From assembly GCF_040676675.1 (NCBI RefSeq), contig NZ_JBFAPK010000028.1, positions 55,358-119,357 of the forward strand: DNA of 64,000 nt, given 5' to 3'. The stretch's first letter is position 1. Each line of letters begins with the position of its first letter. Below are positions 59,041-64,000 of the stretch, piece after piece. This DNA is from JBFAPK01 sp040676675 (GTDB lineage: Bacteria > Actinomycetota > Actinomycetes > Mycobacteriales > Micromonosporaceae). Both the position numbers and the translations under genes were made by a program. The notes under the pieces were generated by a model. The model had not been told where the DNA came from and ran no database searches. It saw only the letters and a list, made by a program, of their open reading frames with translations.

Positions 59041-61095
59041 ATGGCGCGCAGGAACCGCGAACGTTACGTGCGGCTGACCCAGCCGCTGGTCCGCAAGGAC
59101 GGCGAGCTGCGTCCGGCCAGCTGGGACGAGGCGCTCGACCGCGCCGCCGAGGGCTTCCGCCGCAACGTCGAGGCGCACGGGCCCGACGCGTTCGGCATGT
59201 TCTCCTGCTCCCGGGCCACCAACGAGATGAACTTCGTCGCCCAGAAGTTCACCCGGGTGGTCATCGGCACGAACAGCATCGACTCCTGCAACCGTACTTG
59301 ACACGCTCCCAGCGTCGCCGGTCTGGCGGCAGTGTTCGGTGCGGGAGGCGGCACCTCCTCCTACCGTGAGGTGGAGGAAACAGACCTCATCGTCCTGTGG
59401 GGATCCAATGCCCGGGAGACCCACCCCATCTTCTTCCACCACGTGCTCAAGGGCATCCGCAACGGCGCGAAGCTGTACGTGGTCGACCCGCGCCGGACCA
59501 GCTCCGCCCGCTGGGCGGACGGCTGGCTGCCGCTCAACGTCGGTACCGACATCCCGCTGGCGCTCGGGATCGCCCGCGAGATCATCGCCGCCGGGCTGGT
59601 CAACACCGCGTTCGTCGAGCGGGCGACCGCCGACTTCGAGGCGTTCCGGGCCCACGTCGAACCGTGGACGCTGGCGGCGACCGCGGCCGAGACGGGCGTA
59701 CCGGCCGACCTGATCCGCGAGCTGGCCCACGCGTACGCCCGGGCCGACCGCGCCCAACTCTGCTGGACGCTGGGCATCACCGAGCACCACAACGGCACCG
59801 ACAACGTCCGCTCGCTGATCAACCTGTCGCTGCTCACCGGGCATGTCGGGCGCTACGGCTCCGGGCTGAACCCGCTGCGCGGGCAGAACAACGTGCAGGG
59901 CGGCGGCGACATGGGCGCCATCCCCAACCGGCTCCCCGGCTTCCAGGACATCCTGGACCCGGCGGTACGGGAGAAGTTCGCCCGTGCCTGGCGGGCCAAC
60001 ATCCAGCCGTACTACGGGCGCACGCTCACCCAGATGTTCGAGGCGATGGACCACGGCGAGCTGACCACGGTCTACGCCATCGGTGAGAACCCGGTGCAGT
60101 CCGAGGCGGACGCGGGCGCCACCATCAAGCGCCTCTCCGGGCTGGACCACCTCGTGGTGCAGGACATCTTCCTGACCAGGACCGCCCAGCTCGCCGACGT
60201 GGTGCTGCCGGCCAGCGCCGCGTGGTGCGAGACCGAGGGCACCGTCACCAACAGCGAGCGCCGGGTCCAGCGGGTGCGCAAGGCGTTGCAGGCGCCGGGC
60301 GAGGCCCGCGACGACATCGAGATCCTCGGCGAGATCGCCCACCGGCTCGGGCACGACCTGCGGTACGAGTCCGCGGAGGCGGTCTGGAACGAGCTGCGGG
60401 CCCTCTCCCCGATGCATCGCGGGATGAGCTACCGCCGGCTGGAGGCCGAGGGCGGGCTGCAGTGGCCGTGCTACTCGGAGGACACCACCGAGCCGTCGTA
60501 CCTGCACGGCCGGCTCTGGGCGGACGACCCGGTGGAACGCGGGCAGCCGGCGCCGTTCGGGCTGGTGGAGCACAGCCTCCCGGTCGACGAGCTGACCGAG
60601 GAGTACCCGCTGCGGCTCACCACCGGGCGGCGGCTCGACTCGTACAACACCGGGGTGCAGTCGGGTGGCTTCAACAGTCCGCTGCGCCGGGGCGAGACGC
60701 TGGACCTGTCCCCGGAGGACGCCCGGGCGGCCGGCATCGCCGACGGCGAGCCGATCCGGATCACCTCGCGGCGCGGCTCCGTGGTCGCGCCGGCCCGGAT
60801 CGACCCGGCCATGCGGCCCGGCCTGGTCTTCATGACCATGCACTTCCCGGACGAGGTGGACACCAACTCGCTCACCATCGAGGCGACCGACCCGGTGGCC
60901 GGAACGGCCGAGTACAAGGCGACCGCGGTACGGCTGGACCGGCTCGGGCCGGCCGACGCGGCGGCGGCCGAACGGGCCGCGGCGACGCGGGCCGGTGCGG
61001 CGGTGGAGCCGGTGGCGGTGCTCACCGGTACGCCGCCGGCGCCGCGCGGTCCGGCGCGGGCCGAGCCGGTGCCGACCCGGCCGGTGGCCGGCTGA
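59041..61095 (+). CDS. fdhA: Formate dehydrogenase catalytic subunit, selenocysteine-containing (UGA read through)
   Basis: 684 aa if the in-frame TGA at 59299-59301 is read as selenocysteine (residue 87, SCNRT-U-HAPSVAGLAAV, with His88 next to it). This matches the E. coli FdhF context U-HGPSVAGL. A GGUCU-loop hairpin follows. The rest is the Mo/W-bis-MGD fold: VLWGSNARETHPIFF, VVDPRRTSSARWADGWLPL, GHVGRYGSGLNPLRGQNNVQ and RLTTGRRLDSYNTGVQSGGF. It oxidises formate to CO2, passing electrons to the NuoE-F/NuoG-like subunits encoded next. GAGGAGG precedes the ATG. The usual N-terminal [4Fe-4S] domain (about 55 residues with CxxCxxxC) is absent; the protein starts at RYVRLTQPLVRKDGELRPAS. Confidence 0.93.
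59299..59328 (+). promoter_or_regulatory. Sec codon and bacterial SECIS element in fdhA
   Basis: UGA (59299-59301) is followed after 14 nt by a hairpin with stem CGCC (59316-59319)/GGCG (59325-59328) and apical loop GGTCT (59320-59324). This is the same GGUCU loop found in the E. coli fdhF SECIS, at similar distance. It should recruit SelB. Confidence 0.9.
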
Positions 61096-61120
61096 CCCCA
61101 GAGAACGGGAGGGATGGGTA

Positions 61121-62983
61121 GTGGATCTGCACTTCCTGGACGCCGTCGCCGACGCCGAGGAGCGGGCCGCGGTCGACGAGCTGCTGGGCGAGCCGGACTC
61201 GGGCTGGGACGGCGGCCAGCGGCACCTCGACGACTGGCGGACCACCCGGGGCGGGCACGCCGCCCGGTCCCGGCGCGACCAGTTGCTGCCCGCCCTGCAC
61301 GCGGTCAACGACCGGGTCGGCTGGATCAGCCAGGGCGCGCTCAACTACATCTGCCAGCGGCTGACCATCCCGCCCGCCGACGCGTACGGGGTGGCGACCT
61401 TCTACGCGCTCTTCTCGGTCCGGCCCCGCCCGAAGCGGGTGGTGCACCTCTGCACCGACATCGCCTGCAAGGCGGCCGGGGTCGACGCGGTACGGGCGGG
61501 GGTGCGCGCCGAACTCGGCCCGCCGGGGCGGGACGCGGGCGGCGTGGTCTGGCAGGAGAGCCCGTGCCTCGGGGTCTGCGAGCGGGCCCCGGCGGCGCTG
61601 GTGCTGGAGGCCGGCCGGCCGGCGCTCGGGCACGTGGTGGCCCCGGTCGGCACCGAGCAGGCGCTGCTGGCCGCCCGGGCGCCCGTGGTCGAGCTGGCGC
61701 CCGAACCCGACCCGGCGCTGGCCGTACCGCAGGCGGGCGACCCGGGATTGGTACTGCTGCGCCGGATCGGGGTCGCCGATCCGACCAGCCTGGACGACTA
61801 CCGGGCGCACGGCGGGTACCAGGCGCTGCGGGAGGCGTTCCGGCTGGGACCGGCCGGGGTGATCCGCGAGGTCACGGACGCCAAGCTGGTGGGCCGGGGC
61901 GGCGCGGCCTTCCCGACCGGGCGCAAGTGGGACGCGGTGGCCCGCCAGCCCGCCGACCCGCACTACCTCGTCTGCAACGCCGACGAGAGCGAGCCGGGCA
62001 CCTTCAAGGACCGGGTGCTGCTGGAGGGCGACCCGTTCGCGCTGGTCGAGGCGATGACCGTGGCCGCTTACGCCACCGGCTGCCGGCGCGGCTTCCTCTA
62101 CCTGCGCGGCGAGTACCCGCGCGCCCTGGCGCGGCTGGAGAACGCACTCGCCCAGGCGCGGGCGCGGGGCCTGCTCGGCGCCGACATCATGGGCCAGGGC
62201 TTCGACTTCGACATCGAGATCCGGCGCGGCGCGGGCGCCTACATCTGCGGCGAGGAAACGGCGATCTTCGGGTCGATCGAGGGGCTGCGGGGCGAGCCGC
62301 GCAGCAAGCCGCCGTTTCCGGTCGAGCGCGGACTGTTCGGCAAGCCGACCGTGGTGAACAACGTCGAGACGCTGGTCAACGTGCTGCCCATCCTGGCCGC
62401 CGGCGGTCCGGCGTACGCGGCCGTGGGCACCCCGACCTCGACCGGTACGAAGCTCTACTGCGTCTCGGGCGCGGTGGCCCGCCCCGGGGTCTACGAGCTG
62501 CCCTTCGGCGCCAACCTTCGGGAGCTGCTGGAGCTGGCCGGCCGGCCGGAGGGCAGCGAGCTGACGGCGGTGCTGATGGGCGGCGCGGCCGGCAGCTTCA
62601 TCCGCGCCGACGAGGTCGACATCCCGCTGACCTTCGAGGGGACCCGGGCCGCTGGCACCGCGCTCGGCTCCGGCGTGGTGCTCGCCCTCGACGAGGGCGT
62701 GGACCTCGGCGGCATCCTGCTGCGCATCGCCGGCTTCTTCCGGGACGAGTCGTGCGGCCAGTGCGTACCGTGTCGGGTCGGCACGGTACGGCAGGAGGAG
62801 GCGCTGGCGCGGCTGACCGGCGGCCGACCGCTCGGCTCCACCGAACAGGACCTCGCCCTGCTGCGCGAGGTCGGCCAGGCGATGCGGGACGCGTCCATCT
62901 GTGGACTGGGACAGACCGCGTGGAACGCGGTGGAGTCGGCGATCGACCGGCTCGGCGCATTTCGGGAGGCGACGCCGTCATGA
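61121..62983 (+). CDS. NuoE-NuoF fusion, diaphorase subunit of formate dehydrogenase
   Basis: 620 aa. Residues about 20-165 are NuoE-like, with [2Fe-2S] ligands in HLCTDIACKAAG and ESPCLGVCE. From about 190 onward it is NuoF-like: LVGRGGAAFPTGRKWDAVA and CNADESEPGTFKDR for NADH/FMN, GAGAYICGEETA, and ESCGQCVPCRVGT for a [4Fe-4S] cluster. It passes formate electrons to NAD+. The GTG start has GGGAGGG seven bases upstream. It lies 25 bp after fdhA, and ATGA overlap links it to the next gene. Fusion of the two subunits is known in soluble NAD-dependent formate dehydrogenases and hydrogenases. Confidence 0.92.
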   Translation: MDLHFLDAVADAEERAAVDELLGEPDSGWDGGQRHLDDWRTTRGGHAARSRRDQLLPALHAVNDRVGWISQGALNYICQRLTIPPADAYGVATFYALFSVRPRPKRVVHLCTDIACKAAGVDAVRAGVRAELGPPGRDAGGVVWQESPCLGVCERAPAALVLEAGRPALGHVVAPVGTEQALLAARAPVVELAPEPDPALAVPQAGDPGLVLLRRIGVADPTSLDDYRAHGGYQALREAFRLGPAGVIREVTDAKLVGRGGAAFPTGRKWDAVARQPADPHYLVCNADESEPGTFKDRVLLEGDPFALVEAMTVAAYATGCRRGFLYLRGEYPRALARLENALAQARARGLLGADIMGQGFDFDIEIRRGAGAYICGEETAIFGSIEGLRGEPRSKPPFPVERGLFGKPTVVNNVETLVNVLPILAAGGPAYAAVGTPTSTGTKLYCVSGAVARPGVYELPFGANLRELLELAGRPEGSELTAVLMGGAAGSFIRADEVDIPLTFEGTRAAGTALGSGVVLALDEGVDLGGILLRIAGFFRDESCGQCVPCRVGTVRQEEALARLTGGRPLGSTEQDLALLREVGQAMRDASICGLGQTAWNAVESAIDRLGAFREATPS

Positions 62984-64000
62984 CCAGCACCCCCCTGGGT
63001 ATGCCCCGCCGGATGGTGGAGCTGAGCCTCGACGGCGAGCAGGTGCGCGCGCCCGAGGGCTCGACCGTCCTGGACGCCTGCAAGGCGGCCGGGAAGGACA
63101 TCCCGACGCTCTGCTGGGGCGACACGCTGGAGCCGGCCAACGCCTGCCGGGTCTGCATGGTCGAGGTCGAGGGCTCGCGCACGCTGGTGCCGTCCTGCTC
63201 CCGGCGGGTGGAGCCGGGCATGGTGGTGCGCACCGACGGCGAGCGGGCCCGGCACAGCCGCAAGCTCGTGCTGGAGCTGCTCGCCTCCTCGGTGGACCTC
63301 TCCACCACGCCCCGGATCCCGCAGTGGCTGGCCGAGTACGGCGCCCGGCCGGAACGGTTCGGGCCGCCGGCGGCGCCGGTCACCAACGACGACCGGGACG
63401 ACGCGCCGGCGGGCGAGCACCACGTGCCGGACGGCTCGGTGGCCGCGACCGTACGCCAGCCCACCCGGGTCGACAACGACCTCTACGTCCGGGACTACGG
63501 CAAGTGCATTCTCTGCTACAAGTGCGTGGACGCCTGCGGCGAGCAGTGGCAGAACAGCTTCGCCATCACCGTCGCCGGTCGCGGCTTCGACGCCCGGATC
63601 GCGACCGAGTTCGCCGTACCGCTGCCCGACTCGGCCTGCGTGTACTGCGGCAACTGCGTCGAGGTCTGCCCGACCGGCGCGCTGCGCACCAAGGCCGAGG
63701 ACGACCTGCGCAACGAGGGCCGGTGGGACGAGGAGGCGCAGACGGTCACCCGTACCGTCTGCACGTTCTGCGGGGTGGGCTGCAACCTGGAGCTGCACGT
63801 CCAGGACAACGAGATCTTCAAGGTGACCTCACCGCACGACCACAGCGTGACCCACGGCAACCTCTGCATCAAGGGGCGCTTCGGCTACCAGCACGTACAG
63901 AGCCGCGGCCGGCTGGACCAGGCGGCCGGCTCCGGCTTCTACCTGATGACCGACGCCGGGGTGAAGTACCCGCTGGCCTCGGCCAAGGTGGCCGAGCAAC
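62980..64000 (+). CDS. NuoG-like iron-sulfur subunit carrying the missing FDH [4Fe-4S] domain, 3' end outside window
   Basis: 340 codons seen. The N-terminal [2Fe-2S] ferredoxin domain (about 10-90) contains CWGDTLEPANACRVCMVEVE and PSCSRRV. A bacterial ferredoxin pair (about 168-232) has CILCYKCVDAC and CVYCGNCVEVCPTGAL. Then comes TRTVCTFCGVGCNLEL, followed by GNLCIKGRFGYQHVQSRGRL: exactly the N-terminal [4Fe-4S] module of formate dehydrogenase catalytic chains. That module is missing from fdhA upstream. The frame is open to the window end with YLMTDAGVKYPLASAKVAEQ, which does not look like the pterin-domain start. The ATG overlaps the NuoF stop (ATGA). Confidence 0.88.
   Translation, partial: MTSTPLGMPRRMVELSLDGEQVRAPEGSTVLDACKAAGKDIPTLCWGDTLEPANACRVCMVEVEGSRTLVPSCSRRVEPGMVVRTDGERARHSRKLVLELLASSVDLSTTPRIPQWLAEYGARPERFGPPAAPVTNDDRDDAPAGEHHVPDGSVAATVRQPTRVDNDLYVRDYGKCILCYKCVDACGEQWQNSFAITVAGRGFDARIATEFAVPLPDSACVYCGNCVEVCPTGALRTKAEDDLRNEGRWDEEAQTVTRTVCTFCGVGCNLELHVQDNEIFKVTSPHDHSVTHGNLCIKGRFGYQHVQSRGRLDQAAGSGFYLMTDAGVKYPLASAKVAEQ

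Noticed and set aside
59041..59100. A sequencing or assembly error as the cause of the missing FDH [4Fe-4S] domain
   Set aside because: fdhA has a strong Shine-Dalgarno at its start, the upstream DNA encodes no CxxCxxxC in any frame, and the module is intact at the end of the downstream gene.
59041..59301. fdhA as a broken gene with a premature stop
   Set aside because: The TGA sits in the exact Sec context, a GGUCU hairpin follows, and the full Sec machinery is adjacent.

Overview
The window comes from a very high-GC actinomycete, most likely a member of the Micromonosporaceae. The evidence is G/C-rich third positions throughout, frequent GTG starts, leaderless genes with a TANNNT box 6-8 nt before the start codon, 4-nt ATGA/GTGA gene overlaps, and many secreted carbohydrate proteins with discoidin or CBM6 modules. 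This is an inference from style; no rRNA or other phylogenetic marker is present.

Region 1 (1-9740) is mixed metabolism. A Tat-exported multicopper oxidase, cut by the window edge, is divergent from a Yellow/major-royal-jelly-type protein. An FAD oxidoreductase is followed by a CYP152-type peroxygenase P450 and a small membrane protein. An HxlR regulator is divergent from a quinone-oxidoreductase-like enzyme, and a HAD-like phosphatase follows.

Region 2 (about 9650-12907) looks foreign. Its codon use is visibly less GC-rich, a LysE remnant lies at one edge and decayed DNA at the other. Two unrecognised genes sit between them: a 669-aa modular protein and a 131-aa lysine/alanine-rich partner. 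This is the best candidate for an undescribed system.

Region 3 (13590-26916) is one large minus-strand operon with a divergent GntR regulator. It carries a ribose-type ABC importer (binding protein, two permeases, ATPase) and what looks like the full non-phosphorylative L-fucose route: aldo/keto reductase, lactonase, fuconate dehydratase, SDR dehydrogenase and FAH-family hydrolase. A second enolase-superfamily enzyme and, unexpectedly, an aldehyde:ferredoxin oxidoreductase of the tungsten family are embedded in it. Most junctions are 4-nt overlaps.

Region 4 (27274-51594) is dominated by surface and secreted proteins: an acyltransferase fused to an NPCBM-like domain, a ThuA/DUF1080/discoidin protein, a PQQ-type sugar dehydrogenase with PKD and two CBM6 modules, a second sugar ABC operon (aldehyde dehydrogenase, ATPase, permease, binding protein) ending in an unrecognised secreted discoidin protein, a GH16 glucanase with two discoidin domains, a DUF1996 protein and a DUF305 lipoprotein. 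A truncated ltrA lies next to a long inverted repeat.

Region 5 (51669-64000) is a selenocysteine island: selB, selA, tRNA-Sec(UCA), a transporter, selD, and a formate dehydrogenase catalytic subunit with an in-frame UGA followed by a GGUCU-loop hairpin. Then come a NuoE-NuoF fusion and an NuoG-like iron-sulfur subunit that runs off the window. The N-terminal [4Fe-4S] domain normally fused to the formate dehydrogenase catalytic chain is missing there and instead appears at the end of the NuoG-like gene, so the enzyme seems to be split.
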